Assembly: GCA_913052485.1 (NCBI GenBank)
Contig: CAJXDN010000002.1
Coordinates: 1-64,000, forward strand
Source: an uncultured Flammeovirgaceae bacterium
Lineage (GTDB): Bacteria; Bacteroidota; Bacteroidia; Cytophagales; MED-G16
DNA: 64,000 nucleotides
Direction of reading: 5' to 3'
Shown here: piece after piece, positions 17,147 to 27,476 of the stretch
Layout of the letters: every line of letters starts with the position of its first letter
Position numbering within the stretch: the stretch's first letter is position 1
The notes under the pieces: model-generated
Told to the model about the DNA's origin: nothing
Seen by the model: only the letters and a program-made list of their open reading frames with translations
The model's database searches: none
Made by a program: the position numbers and the translations under genes

Positions 17147-17902
17147 ATGAACCGCTTTGATTCAGAAGAGAGAAAAAAATTAAATAAAATATTTGTTGTC
17201 CTTTCGGGTGTTTTTATCACTAACGCAATAATAGCTGAAATTCTTGGCACTAAAATCTTTGATGTTTCTTTATATAAACAGTTTAGTTTATCTGTTGGGG
17301 TAATAATTTGGCCCGTAGTTTTTATTAGTACTGATATTATTAATGAGTATTTTGGTAAAAAGGGAGTTAAGAGGGTAAGCTACTTTACCATTTTACTCGT
17401 AATTTATGTATTTATTGTAATTTTTCTCTCAACAAAACTTACACCAAACTCTTATTGGCTAGATATTAACAAGACAGATGCAGATGGGAATCCATTTAAT
17501 ATTAATTTTGCATATAATGTAATATTTCTTCAAAGTACTGGAATTATTGTAGGTTCAGTAGTTGCTTTTTTAATTGCTCAGTTACTAGATGTATTTATTT
17601 TTCAAAAAATTAAGAAAATTACAAAGGGAAAATTAATATGGTTGAGAGCAACAGGATCAACCTTAATTTCACAACTCATTGATAGCTTTGTTGTACTAAT
17701 AATTGCTTTTTATTTTCTCGCTCCAGACGGTAAGTCCTGGGAGATAAATCAGATTCTAAGTGTTGGTGTTGATAACTATACCTTTAAATTTTTTGTGGCA
17801 ATATTAATAACTCCGATGATATATTTATCTCATTTTACTATTGATAATTACCTTGGTAAGGAGCTTGCAAAAAAGGCTAAAGAGATTGCACTAAAAAATT
17901 AA
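17147..17902 (+). CDS. Queuosine precursor transporter (VUT/YhhQ family)
   Basis: ITNAIIAEILGTKIFDV, WPVVFISTDIINEYFGKKGVKRVSY, LRATGSTLISQLIDSFVV. Confidence 0.9.
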   Translation: MNRFDSEERKKLNKIFVVLSGVFITNAIIAEILGTKIFDVSLYKQFSLSVGVIIWPVVFISTDIINEYFGKKGVKRVSYFTILLVIYVFIVIFLSTKLTPNSYWLDINKTDADGNPFNINFAYNVIFLQSTGIIVGSVVAFLIAQLLDVFIFQKIKKITKGKLIWLRATGSTLISQLIDSFVVLIIAFYFLAPDGKSWEINQILSVGVDNYTFKFFVAILITPMIYLSHFTIDNYLGKELAKKAKEIALKN

Positions 17903-17918
17903 ATTTTATATTTACACT

Positions 17919-18161
17919 ATGAAAAGTACGTTTAGATTAATTTACAAATTCTTAGGGTTCATATTTTTATTTTTTTTACTGGGTACACTATTTGTATTTA
18001 TTGAAACTGTTATGATTGAAAATAATACTCAATCTTTCATAGATGAATCTGGTATTTTACAGAACAAATACGAAAAAAGTTTAATTCCTATAATAGCTTC
18101 TCTGGTCTGTTCTTATCTAATAATTTTTCAGATACCTTGGTTCAAAAAAAAGGAAATTTAG
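17919..18161 (+). CDS. Small membrane protein, unknown
   Basis: 80-aa ORF, two TM-like segments. Confidence 0.5.
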   Translation: MKSTFRLIYKFLGFIFLFFLLGTLFVFIETVMIENNTQSFIDESGILQNKYEKSLIPIIASLVCSYLIIFQIPWFKKKEI

Positions 18162-18889
18162 CTGTTTAAAAGATTATCTAGAATAATACCTGTAGATACT
18201 GATACATTTAACGACTCTGCATCACCAAGCTTTTTAATACTTATCCAACTATCTACATAAGGTTCAAGTTGTTTACTTATCCCCCTTGACTCATTACCAA
18301 ATAAAATAATACCTTTCTTAAAATTTTTAGGAGTTACAAGTTTATTTTGATCCGATGTCGTTCCAATAATACTACAATTATTAGAGAAAACTTTTTCTAA
18401 GTCCTGATAAAAGACATTAACTCTTGTAAAAGAACCCATACTTGACTGAATAACTTTTGGATTGTATAAATCAACACAATCTTTGGAACATATTATATTT
18501 TGAATGCCGAACCAGTCAGCATTTCTAATTATAGTACCAAAATTTCCTGGATCGTTTAGTGAATCTAAAGCGATAGATACTTTACCTAATTTCTTAAATG
18601 AAAAATCTTTTGATACAGATTTTACAACACAGAAACCATCCCTATTATTTTTCAATAGACTAAAATTATTGATATTATATTCATCTAAAACATAAACATT
18701 GTTTATATCGAAAGAATTCTTATATTTTTCGAATATTTTTTTTGAAACTACTGTAAATATCACATTATATGATGAGTTTAATACTTCTAAAATACCTTTA
18801 ATCCCCTCAACTAAAAAAAGATTTAATTCATCTCGTGTCTTCTTATATTTAAGTGATTTTATTAATTTAAGTTTTGCTTTAGATATCAT
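18158..18889 (-). CDS. TrmH-family RNA methyltransferase (SpoU)
   Basis: ALDSLNDPGNFGTIIRNADWFGIQNIICS, VIQSSMGSFTRVNVFY, GIILFGNESRGIS, ESLNVSVSTGIILDNLL. Confidence 0.92.
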   Translation of the reverse strand: MISKAKLKLIKSLKYKKTRDELNLFLVEGIKGILEVLNSSYNVIFTVVSKKIFEKYKNSFDINNVYVLDEYNINNFSLLKNNRDGFCVVKSVSKDFSFKKLGKVSIALDSLNDPGNFGTIIRNADWFGIQNIICSKDCVDLYNPKVIQSSMGSFTRVNVFYQDLEKVFSNNCSIIGTTSDQNKLVTPKNFKKGIILFGNESRGISKQLEPYVDSWISIKKLGDAESLNVSVSTGIILDNLLNS

Positions 18890-18918
18890 TTCTAAATTTT
18901 AAATTAAATTTAATCATA

Positions 18919-19461
18919 TTGTTACAACATATTGAAAATATAGATAGAGAGATCACTATTACCGTAAATAATTTGTCTCATAATTATTTAGATTATATCA
19001 TGATTTTTTTAAGTAATAAATATGTTTGGATACCTCTCTACATTTACCTTATTTTCTTATTATGGAAATATGATAAGAAAAATTTTATAATAAATATTGT
19101 TATTTGTTCAGGTGCAGTTATAATTGCTGACTTTATAACAAGCTCTCTTATGAAGCCTTATTTTGAAAGACTGAGGCCATGTCAAGACAATTCAATGTTA
19201 GATTTAATTAACGTTGTTTCTGGATGTGGAAAAAAGTTTAGTTTTGCATCATCACACGCTTCAACTACCTTCTCATTAGCTACTATTTTCTTTTATGTAA
19301 CCAAGGGTGATATTAAACTTCTTTTTTTATGGAGTTTCTTAATTGGATATAGCAGAATTTATTTAGGAGTTCATTACTTTTTGGATGTTATTATTGGATT
19401 TTTGGTGGGCTTTTTAACTTCAGTGGTAATTTATCGTATATCAAAGAAATATTTAGCTTGA
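18919..19461 (+). CDS. PAP2-family phosphatase (TTG start)
   Basis: KPYFERLRPCQ, FASSHASTTFSLA, YSRIYLGVHYFLDVIIGFLVG. Confidence 0.9.
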   Translation: MLQHIENIDREITITVNNLSHNYLDYIMIFLSNKYVWIPLYIYLIFLLWKYDKKNFIINIVICSGAVIIADFITSSLMKPYFERLRPCQDNSMLDLINVVSGCGKKFSFASSHASTTFSLATIFFYVTKGDIKLLFLWSFLIGYSRIYLGVHYFLDVIIGFLVGFLTSVVIYRISKKYLA

Positions 19462-20087
19462 AATTTTTTCCATTTTACATATTAATTCTACTCTTTTCAT
19501 GTAATAATTATACAAAAACATTACCAATTTACGGTAGACCAGAAATAGTAGAGAATAAAACTGATAATGATATCAGTTATGATACAATTCCTCACTCAGT
19601 TGAAGATTTTCAATTCTTAAACCAGGACAGCATGATTGTTACTAACTCAACCTTTAGTAATTCGATTTATGTAGCTGACTTTTTTTTCACAACATGTCCT
19701 ACAATATGTCCTATTATGAAAAATAATATGATAAAAGTATATGAAAAGTACATTGATAATTCGAAGGTTAAATATCTTTCACATACTATTAACCCATTAT
19801 ATGATAATGTTGAGATTCTATCTAGGTACTCTGAAAGACTAGATGTTGACTCTAATATTTGGCATTTTGTTACTGGAGACTTAGATGAAATATATGATAT
19901 TGCTAAAAGTAGCTACATGGTAACTGCGATAGAAGATAAAAATGAACCGGGGGGCTTTCTACATAGTGGCGTGTTCTTACTAGTTGATAATAATAGGAAT
20001 ATTAGAGGTGTATATGATGGTACCGATATATCAGAAGTTAATAGATTAATTAATGAAATAGAGGTTTTACTAGAAACTACCTCTTAA
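19458..20087 (+). CDS. SCO1/SenC-family copper chaperone-like lipoprotein (TTG start)
   Basis: LILLFSCNN lipobox; YVADFFFTTCPTICPIMKNNM (CxxxC), LHSGVFLLVDNNRNIRGVYDGT. Confidence 0.88.
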   Translation: MKFFPFYILILLFSCNNYTKTLPIYGRPEIVENKTDNDISYDTIPHSVEDFQFLNQDSMIVTNSTFSNSIYVADFFFTTCPTICPIMKNNMIKVYEKYIDNSKVKYLSHTINPLYDNVEILSRYSERLDVDSNIWHFVTGDLDEIYDIAKSSYMVTAIEDKNEPGGFLHSGVFLLVDNNRNIRGVYDGTDISEVNRLINEIEVLLETTS

Positions 20088-20661
20088 TCATCTTACTAAT
20101 ATATTTACCTACTAAGTCAAATTCAAGATTTACAAAATCACCACGTTCTATTAGATTAAAATTTGTTTTGTTGTAGGTGTGGGGAATAATTGCGACAGAA
20201 AACGTATTGTTTTTTATATCGAAACAAGTCAAGCTCACTCCATTAATGCATATGCTACCCTTCTCTATTAAATAGTTCAAAAAACTAGCGGAAAACCTAA
20301 ATCTATATATCCAGCTATTTTTCTCATCAAGTTTATCAATACATTCAGCTGTATCGTCAACATGTCCCTGAACTAAATGACCATCGATTCTACCACCCAT
20401 TTTCATACTTCTTTCTAGATTAACTAATGAGCCAACCTCTAATCTTGAAAAATTTGATTTTTTTAGACTCTCTTTTATAACGGTTACCGAATGATTTTTT
20501 TTATTACAATTAGTTATTGTTAGACAGACACCGTTATGACTAAGACTCTCATCAATTTTTAATTCCGAACTTATAGAGCTTGAAATAATTAAATCTAAAT
20601 TATTTTTATTTTTAGTAATTGACTCGACGACACCAGTTGTTTCAATAATTCCAGTAAACAT
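20077..20661 (-). CDS. ribE: Riboflavin synthase alpha subunit
   Basis: MFTGIIETTGVV; SHNGVCLTIT; GGRIDGHLVQGHVDDTAE; KGSICINGVSLT. Confidence 0.94.
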   Translation of the reverse strand: MFTGIIETTGVVESITKNKNNLDLIISSSISSELKIDESLSHNGVCLTITNCNKKNHSVTVIKESLKKSNFSRLEVGSLVNLERSMKMGGRIDGHLVQGHVDDTAECIDKLDEKNSWIYRFRFSASFLNYLIEKGSICINGVSLTCFDIKNNTFSVAIIPHTYNKTNFNLIERGDFVNLEFDLVGKYISKMIKR

Positions 20662-20683
20662 TTTTTTAAATAATATTACTTTG

Positions 20684-20691
20684 CAAAAGTA
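20684..20691 (-). promoter_or_regulatory. Candidate -7 element for ribE
   Basis: TACTTTTG on minus strand (CAAAAGTA on plus), 22 nt before ATG. Confidence 0.3.
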
Positions 20692-20696
20692 AAAGT

Positions 20697-20704
20697 TAAA
20701 TTTG
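20697..20704 (+). promoter_or_regulatory. Candidate -7 element for thioesterase
   Basis: TAAATTTG 18 nt before ATG 20723; TTTG at 20680-20683 is closer than the usual -33 spacing. Confidence 0.3.
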
Positions 20705-20722
20705 TGAGAAAAAATTTAATTC

Positions 20723-21238
20723 ATGAAAGATAAAAAAATTAACTGTAGTGATACTAAAGTTAGTATCAGCGAAATGGTATTACCAAATCACACCAATAAT
20801 TTAAATACTTTATTTGGAGGGAAGTTAATGTATTGGATGGATATGGCAGCTGGAATATGTGCATATAAGAATACCAAAAAAATTGCAGTTACAGCATCGG
20901 TTGATAATATATCTTTTAAGTCTCCAGTATATAAAGGTGATATTGTAACAATTAATGCTTTCATAACAAGAGTTTTTAATTCCTCAATGGAGATTTTTCT
21001 AGAGGTCACTACTCAGAATAGAAAAACAGGAGAGTCAATAGTTAGTAATAATGCATTTTTTACATTTGTTACACTAGATAAAAATAGCAAGCCGGTAAAA
21101 TCAATAGAAGTAAAACCTAAAACAGATGAGGAAATTAAGTTATATGATGGAGCGCTCAGAAGAAGACAGCTCAGATTGATTTTAGCTGGTAAGATGAAGC
21201 CTGAAGAAGCTGAGGAATTAAAATCTATATTTAATTAA
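20723..21238 (+). CDS. Acyl-CoA thioesterase (hotdog fold, YciA/Acot-like)
   Basis: PNHTNNLNTLFGGKLMYWMDMAAGICAYKNTKKIAVTASVDNISFKSPVYKGDIV. Confidence 0.9.
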   Translation: MKDKKINCSDTKVSISEMVLPNHTNNLNTLFGGKLMYWMDMAAGICAYKNTKKIAVTASVDNISFKSPVYKGDIVTINAFITRVFNSSMEIFLEVTTQNRKTGESIVSNNAFFTFVTLDKNSKPVKSIEVKPKTDEEIKLYDGALRRRQLRLILAGKMKPEEAEELKSIFN

Positions 21239-22346
21239 AAATCTGATCTAACTTATTAAATAAATTAGGTCCTCTCAGCTCATTGTTTTTTGCAATGATT
21301 TTACCGCTAGGATCCAGTAGAAAAACACTAGGAATTCTATCAATATTGTAAAGAATGGCTGCCTCTGATTGATAATATTTTAGATCGGAAACATTTATCC
21401 ATGGAAGTTTATCTTGTTTGATACCCCTAACCCAGTCATCTCTAGTCCTGTCAAGTGATACTTGATAGATCTCAAATCCTTTATCTTTAAATAAATTATA
21501 ATTTCTGACAATATTTGGGTTTTCCTCCCTACATGGCCTACACCATGCAGCCCAAAAATCTAATAGTACATACTCACCTCTTAGAGAAGATAAAGGTATT
21601 GGATTTCCAGTAGTATCATTTAAAATAATTTCTGGGGCTATACTTCCAACCGATACAGCTTTTAACTTAAGAAGGTTTTCTTCAAATTTTTTGAAGTAAG
21701 AGTTGGAACTAAATTCATCATAATATCTAGAGTATATTGTTTCCCAAAAATTGATATTTTCTCCTATGGGCAAATAACTTGCTGATACGATAACTGCTAA
21801 TGAATTATCTAACTCCTTTAAAAATTCTTTTAGATATATTTCAAATTGATTTTTTTTAAAAGAGGCTTCTTCTCTGAGACTATTTATTTTTGAGATATCT
21901 TCTTCCTGACTAGCATCAAAAAAAGCTCTATTTAATTCTCTTACCTCGTCTCGATATAATCTTATTTCCTCTCCAATTTTATTTAGAATATCTGTATCAT
22001 CAGAACCTTCAATTTTATAACTAAAATTTGATGGTTCATTATCAATATTGATATTTATATCACTTCTGTTAAGAATTAAATCTATACTACTTTTTCCTAA
22101 CACATCAAGCCTATATAAAGACGCTTCACTATTAAAAACAATAAATTCTAACTTTTTTTCAATAAAATTTGCGTTCTGAAGAAGTTCAATTGAGTAATCA
22201 GAATTGACTTTCTGCAATCTCACCTCCCCATTATTATTTTCCCCTTCTATATTAATTGTTATAGTTAATTCATTAGATGAATCATATGAAGTATTACACG
22301 ACTGAAATAAAATCAATATAAGTGAGAATATTATTAAATTTCTCAT
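21231..22346 (-). CDS. TlpA/AhpC-like thioredoxin-fold lipoprotein with DUF4369-like N-terminus
   Basis: LILFQSCNT lipobox; YVLLDFWAAWCRPCREENPNIVRNYNLFKDKGFEIYQVSLD. Confidence 0.9.
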   Translation of the reverse strand: MRNLIIFSLILILFQSCNTSYDSSNELTITINIEGENNNGEVRLQKVNSDYSIELLQNANFIEKKLEFIVFNSEASLYRLDVLGKSSIDLILNRSDININIDNEPSNFSYKIEGSDDTDILNKIGEEIRLYRDEVRELNRAFFDASQEEDISKINSLREEASFKKNQFEIYLKEFLKELDNSLAVIVSASYLPIGENINFWETIYSRYYDEFSSNSYFKKFEENLLKLKAVSVGSIAPEIILNDTTGNPIPLSSLRGEYVLLDFWAAWCRPCREENPNIVRNYNLFKDKGFEIYQVSLDRTRDDWVRGIKQDKLPWINVSDLKYYQSEAAILYNIDRIPSVFLLDPSGKIIAKNNELRGPNLFNKLDQIFN

Positions 22347-22400
22347 AACATAAGCTTGCTGGAAAAGATTTACAATATCTATCTGGAACGTATAAAAATA

Positions 22401-25031
22401 TTAATTGTTCAAAGCCTTAGCAAAATAGATTTTCCCTTCTTCTCTAACCTTTGATAACCCATCTAAAAAATTTCCACCTGCTGTTGAAAGGAAATTTTGA
22501 CCACCGCCTGATCCCTTAATTTTTTCAGATAAATTTTTAATAATATTTCTCGCGTCAAGATTAGACTCATTAGTTAAATTTTTAGATATTAATAAAACAA
22601 TATAGGGTTTTGACTCAGTCTCAACTGTAGCTAAAAAAACTAAATTTTTTAATTCTCTGTCTAGCTCAAAAGCAATTTGCTTTACAAAATCAATACCTTC
22701 CTCTTTGAAATGATCTATGATAAGACTTTTGTCTTTGATCTTATTTAAATTATTAATTAGTTTTTCTTTATATGTTTTCTTTCTAATTAAATCCATTTTA
22801 CCTAACCTATCCTCAAGAGATTTATTTTTGTTAATCAGGTTTTTAATAGAGTCCAAAATATTATTGGTTTTAAGTAGGTCCTTTATAAATTTTAAGCTAG
22901 ATGATTCATTATCAGAAAAATTTAATAATTCTAAAGATGTTAAAGCTTCTACTCTTCTCACACCTGATGATATTGAACTTTCAGAAATTATTTTAAATAA
23001 TCCTATCTCTGATGTTGTGCTTACATGCGTACCTCCACATAGTTCAACTGAGAATTTGTTATCAATTGTAACAACTCTGACTTTATCACCATACTTTTCT
23101 CCAAACAGAGCTGTAGCTCCCATTTTTTTTGCTTTTACAATAGGGACATTTTCTAATATCTCAATATCAATATTTTGAAAAATTTTATTATTAACTATCT
23201 CATTTATATTTTTTAATTCGTTGGCTGAAAGCTTTGAGAAATGAGAAAAATCAAATCTCAATATATTATCATTAACAAGTGAGCCCTTCTGGACAACGTG
23301 ATCACCTAAAATTTCTCTAAGTGCTGAATGTAAGAGATGTGTGGCAGTATGATTTTTTGATATAAGTTTTCTTCTAAATACATTAATTTTTGCAGTGAAA
23401 GTATCACTTAAATTATCCGGTAATTTATCAACTAAATGTATTATGAGATCATTCTCCTTAAAAGTATTTAAAACATTTACCTGGCTATTTTCTCCCTTTA
23501 ATTTTCCGATATCTCCTACTTGTCCACCAGATTCAGGATAAAAAGGTGTTTTATCCAGAACTACATGAAATTTAGTTTTATTATCAATTTTAACTTCTCT
23601 ATATTTTAAAATTTTTGATTCAGAAATTAAGGAACTGTAACCAATAAACTTTGAATGATTATTATCAATTAAATTGACCCAATCATCGGAATAACTCTGA
23701 GAACTACTTCTAGATCTGTCTCTTTGCTTGTTAAGTAATTTATTAAAATCAGACTTATTTAATATTAAATTATTTTCCCTAGCTATTAATTCTGTCAAAT
23801 CGTAAGGAAAACCATAGGTGTCGTACAACTCAAAAACTAACTCTCCCGGAATCTCATCATTATCTTTTAAATTGGTTTTAATATCATTAATTTTTTTTAA
23901 TCCTTTCTCGAGGGTTTTTAGAAATGTTTTCTCTTCCTCTAAAATAACTTTTAAAATAAAACTTTCTTGATCTTCCAGATTTTCGAATATGTCTTTATAG
24001 TCGCTAATTACTGATTTAGCAAGGACATGAAGAAATGGTGACTTCAGTTCTAAAGATGAAAAACCATATCGAACTGCTCTCCTTAAAATTCTTCTTACTA
24101 CATAGCCAGACTTATTATTTGAGGGTATTACTCCGTCAGATATTGTAAAAACAATTGCTCTTATGTGGTCAGATATAACCCTTAAAGCAATATCTTTTTT
24201 TTCATTATCACCATAGTTAATTTTAGAGATTTTGGATAGAGAAGAAATAATATTCATAAACAAATCAGTGTCATAGGTGGATTTTAAGCCATCTATTGCC
24301 ATCGATAACCTTTCAAGTCCCATTCCGGTGTCTACATGTTTATTAGGAAGAGGCTCTAAAGAACCATTTTTTTTCCTATTGAATTCAATAAATACTAGGT
24401 TCCATATCTCTATCACCTCAGGGTGGTCTTTGTTTATAAGATCTTTTGTAGGTGTCTTTACCATTTCTTCTGATGATCTGAGGTCAATATGAATTTCAGA
24501 GCATGGACCACAGGGTCCCACATCACCCATTTCCCAGAAATTATCACTTTTTGACCCATCTATAATTTTAGAGTGATCAACGATTTTATTCCATAATTTT
24601 GCTGCTTCATCGTCTCTATCCAAATTATCTTTACTGTCTCCACCAAATACAGTAACAAATAATCTTTTTTCATCAAGTTTATAATGATTTACTAATATGT
24701 CCCAAGCCCACTCAATTGCATCTTTTTTGAAATAATCTCCAAACGACCAGTTACCTAACATCTCAAACATAGTATGATGATATTTATCAATACCAACCTC
24801 CTCTAGGTCATTATGTTTTCCACTTACTCTAAGACATTTTTGAGTATTAGCTATTCTGACTGTAGATGGTGATTCATTTCCTAAAAAAATATTTTTAAAC
24901 TGATTCATACCGGCATTGGTAAACATCAAAGTTGGGTCATCATTAACTGTAATTGGAGCAGACTGGATAATCTTATGATTTTTACTTTTAAAGTAATCAA
25001 AAAATATATTTCTTATTTTTTTAGAGTTCAT
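22401..25031 (-). CDS. alaS: Alanyl-tRNA synthetase
   Basis: MNSKKIRNIFFDYFKSKNHKIIQSAPI...DPTLMFTNAGMNQFK; FWEMGDVGPCGPCSEIH; KNHTATHLLHSALREILGDHVVQKGSLV; VELCGGTHV. Confidence 0.98.
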   Translation of the reverse strand: MNSKKIRNIFFDYFKSKNHKIIQSAPITVNDDPTLMFTNAGMNQFKNIFLGNESPSTVRIANTQKCLRVSGKHNDLEEVGIDKYHHTMFEMLGNWSFGDYFKKDAIEWAWDILVNHYKLDEKRLFVTVFGGDSKDNLDRDDEAAKLWNKIVDHSKIIDGSKSDNFWEMGDVGPCGPCSEIHIDLRSSEEMVKTPTKDLINKDHPEVIEIWNLVFIEFNRKKNGSLEPLPNKHVDTGMGLERLSMAIDGLKSTYDTDLFMNIISSLSKISKINYGDNEKKDIALRVISDHIRAIVFTISDGVIPSNNKSGYVVRRILRRAVRYGFSSLELKSPFLHVLAKSVISDYKDIFENLEDQESFILKVILEEEKTFLKTLEKGLKKINDIKTNLKDNDEIPGELVFELYDTYGFPYDLTELIARENNLILNKSDFNKLLNKQRDRSRSSSQSYSDDWVNLIDNNHSKFIGYSSLISESKILKYREVKIDNKTKFHVVLDKTPFYPESGGQVGDIGKLKGENSQVNVLNTFKENDLIIHLVDKLPDNLSDTFTAKINVFRRKLISKNHTATHLLHSALREILGDHVVQKGSLVNDNILRFDFSHFSKLSANELKNINEIVNNKIFQNIDIEILENVPIVKAKKMGATALFGEKYGDKVRVVTIDNKFSVELCGGTHVSTTSEIGLFKIISESSISSGVRRVEALTSLELLNFSDNESSSLKFIKDLLKTNNILDSIKNLINKNKSLEDRLGKMDLIRKKTYKEKLINNLNKIKDKSLIIDHFKEEGIDFVKQIAFELDRELKNLVFLATVETESKPYIVLLISKNLTNESNLDARNIIKNLSEKIKGSGGGQNFLSTAGGNFLDGLSKVREEGKIYFAKALNN

Positions 25032-25056
25032 TTAAACTAAAATCGATGAATATTTT

Positions 25057-25064
25057 TATTTTTG
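25057..25064 (+). promoter_or_regulatory. Candidate -7 element for M23 peptidase gene
   Basis: TATTTTTG 37 nt before ATG 25102. Confidence 0.25.
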
Positions 25065-25101
25065 TATAACTTAAAACAAAATTAGACTATTTTATCTAAT
25101 T

Positions 25102-26088
25102 ATGAGTAAACACAAATACTATTATAATCCTGACACGTGTAGGTACGAGAAGATAAGGAAGACCAATAAAGATATATTGCTTAATACATTTGCGTTTATA
25201 TCAATTGTTTTATTTTCTAGTTTCATATTAGTAAATATCTACGATCGATACTTTGAATCACCTAAGATAATTCAACTAAAGAAAGAAAACCAAGAGCTTC
25301 AAACACACTATGAAATTTTAAATAAGGAGGTAAATGTTGCATATAAGATGCTGAATAATCTAGAGGAAAGAGATGACAACGTCTACAGAATTATATTTGA
25401 AGCAGAACCAATTCCTGGTACAATTAGACAGGCCGGTATTGGTGGTATCAACAGATACAAAGAACTAGTAGACGGAAATCTTGAGAGAGATGATTTAATT
25501 ATTGATAACTACGCTAAAATAGATGAACTCAAAAGGAAACTCTATATTCAAACTAAATCATATGATGAGTTATTAGATATGGCTAATAACAAGGAGGAGT
25601 TAGTAGCATCAATCCCAGCAATTCAGCCAGTATCAAACAAGGACCTGAAAAGGTTAGCCTCTGGTTATGGGACGAGGATAGATCCTTTTTTGAAGGTGAA
25701 GAGAATGCACTATGGTCTCGACTTCTCAGTAAAAAAAGGAACACCAATTTATGCCACAGCTGACGGGAAAGTTATGATTGTAAAATCTTCTTTCGGTGGT
25801 TTTGGAAAACATATTTACCTTAATCATGGTAACGGATATAGAACGGTTTATGCTCACCTAGATAAATTTAATGTAAGAAAAAATCAGAAAGTTAAGAGAG
25901 GTGAATTAATTGCCTATAGTGGTAACTCTGGGAGATCTACAGCGCCACACCTCCATTACGAGGTTCATAAAAATGGTAAGAAAATCAATCCAATAAATTT
26001 CTTCTTTAATGATCTTACACCCAATCAATATGAGGAAGTTATCAAGCTCGCCTCAGTTGAAAATCAAGCACTTGGATCAACATTTTAG
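25102..26088 (+). CDS. M23 (LytM) family metallopeptidase
   Basis: GYGTRIDPFLKVKRMHYGLDFSVKKGTPIYATADGKV, HLHYEVHKNGKKINPINF. Confidence 0.94.
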   Translation: MSKHKYYYNPDTCRYEKIRKTNKDILLNTFAFISIVLFSSFILVNIYDRYFESPKIIQLKKENQELQTHYEILNKEVNVAYKMLNNLEERDDNVYRIIFEAEPIPGTIRQAGIGGINRYKELVDGNLERDDLIIDNYAKIDELKRKLYIQTKSYDELLDMANNKEELVASIPAIQPVSNKDLKRLASGYGTRIDPFLKVKRMHYGLDFSVKKGTPIYATADGKVMIVKSSFGGFGKHIYLNHGNGYRTVYAHLDKFNVRKNQKVKRGELIAYSGNSGRSTAPHLHYEVHKNGKKINPINFFFNDLTPNQYEEVIKLASVENQALGSTF

Positions 26089-26090
26089 AT

Positions 26091-26420
26091 ATGCCCTATA
26101 AAGAGAAGGAAATAATTAAAAAATATTTCAGTATAGGAGAGGTTGCTAATAAATTAAATGTAAATACTTCTCAAATCAGGTTTTGGGAAAAAGAATTTGA
26201 AATTTTAAACCCAAAAAAAAATAAAAGCGGTTCTAGAAAATATACAGCTAAAGATATTGAGATAATTGAAAAAATATATAGGTTATTAAAAGACGATAAA
26301 TTCACAATTGATGGTGCTCGTAAAGAAATAATCAAAAAAAATTATAAATCAGAAACTGATATCATTATTCATCTAAGAAAAATCAAAGAAAAGCTAATAA
26401 GTTTGAAGGAGAAGCTTTAA
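26091..26420 (+). CDS. MerR-family transcriptional regulator
   Basis: YFSIGEVANKLNVNTSQIRFWEKEFEILNPKKNKSGSRKYTAKDIEIIEKIYRLL. Confidence 0.92.
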   Translation: MPYKEKEIIKKYFSIGEVANKLNVNTSQIRFWEKEFEILNPKKNKSGSRKYTAKDIEIIEKIYRLLKDDKFTIDGARKEIIKKNYKSETDIIIHLRKIKEKLISLKEKL

Positions 26421-26422
26421 TG

Positions 26423-27475
26423 CTATAATCCTAATATTTTTTTTATTCCCTTCTCATCAGAACCAGAATCTGCAAAGTCATCAAAAGACTTCTCCGTTAC
26501 CTGGATAATATGATCTTTAATAAATTTAGCTCCTTCAACCGCACCCTGTTCATTACTCTTAATACAACATTCCCATTCCAGGACGGCCCAGCCATCGAAA
26601 CCATATTGAGTGAGTTTAGAAAAAATTGATTTAAAATCGATCTGCCCATCCCCAAGAGACCTAAATCTTCCTGGCCTATCAACCCAATCAGCATAACCAC
26701 CGTACACACCCGCTCTTCCATCAGGATTAAACTCTGCATCTTTGACATGAAACATTTTTATATAATCATGATAAATATCAATATTTTTAATGTAATCCAT
26801 TTGTTGTAGGATATAGTGGCTCGGATCATATAGCATTTTTACTCTTGAATGATTTTTTGTAGCAGATAAGAATCTTTCAAAAGTTATACCATCATGTAAA
26901 TCTTCACCTGGATGAATTTCATAACACAAATCAACCCCATTTCTATCAAATTCATCTAATATTGGAATCCATCTTTTGGCTAGCTCATTAAATCCAGTAG
27001 AAACTAATCCCGCAGGTCTTTGTGGCCATGGATATACATATGGCCATATTAGTGCACCAGAGAATGTTACATGAGCTGATAGTCCTAAGTTTTTACTTGC
27101 TTTTGCTGCCAACATAAGTTGATCTACAGCCCAATCTGTACGACTTTTGGGGTTATTTCTTAATTCTTTTGGGGCGAAACCATCAAACATAGTGTCATAG
27201 GAGGGATTTACGGCAACTAACTGACCCTGTAAGTGGGTACTAAGCTCTGTTATCTTAACTCCACAACCTTCAACCATCAACTTGTACTCATTTGCGTATG
27301 CACTATCTTCAGCAACTTTTTTTAAATTAATGCATCTTTTATCCCAAGTTGGGATCTGAACTCCTTTATATCCTAAACTTGATGCCCACATACATATTGA
27401 CTCGATATCATTAAATGGAACTTTATCGTCCATAAACTGAGCTAAAAAAATTGCCGGTCCTTTTATTGTTTTCAT
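26423..27475 (-). CDS. Sugar phosphate isomerase/epimerase family (xylose isomerase-like TIM barrel)
   Basis: YEIHPGEDLHDGITFERFL, LYDPSHYILQQMDYI, MFHVKDAEF, GWAVLEWECC; track ORF 26423-27514, Met at 27475 follows upstream stop and is likely start. Confidence 0.88.
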   Translation of the reverse strand: MKTIKGPAIFLAQFMDDKVPFNDIESICMWASSLGYKGVQIPTWDKRCINLKKVAEDSAYANEYKLMVEGCGVKITELSTHLQGQLVAVNPSYDTMFDGFAPKELRNNPKSRTDWAVDQLMLAAKASKNLGLSAHVTFSGALIWPYVYPWPQRPAGLVSTGFNELAKRWIPILDEFDRNGVDLCYEIHPGEDLHDGITFERFLSATKNHSRVKMLYDPSHYILQQMDYIKNIDIYHDYIKMFHVKDAEFNPDGRAGVYGGYADWVDRPGRFRSLGDGQIDFKSIFSKLTQYGFDGWAVLEWECCIKSNEQGAVEGAKFIKDHIIQVTEKSFDDFADSGSDEKGIKKILGL

Positions 27476-27476
27476 A

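Noticed and set aside
22717-23178. Plus-strand 153-aa ORF antisense to alaS
   Set aside because: Shadow ORF; alaS frame is unambiguous.
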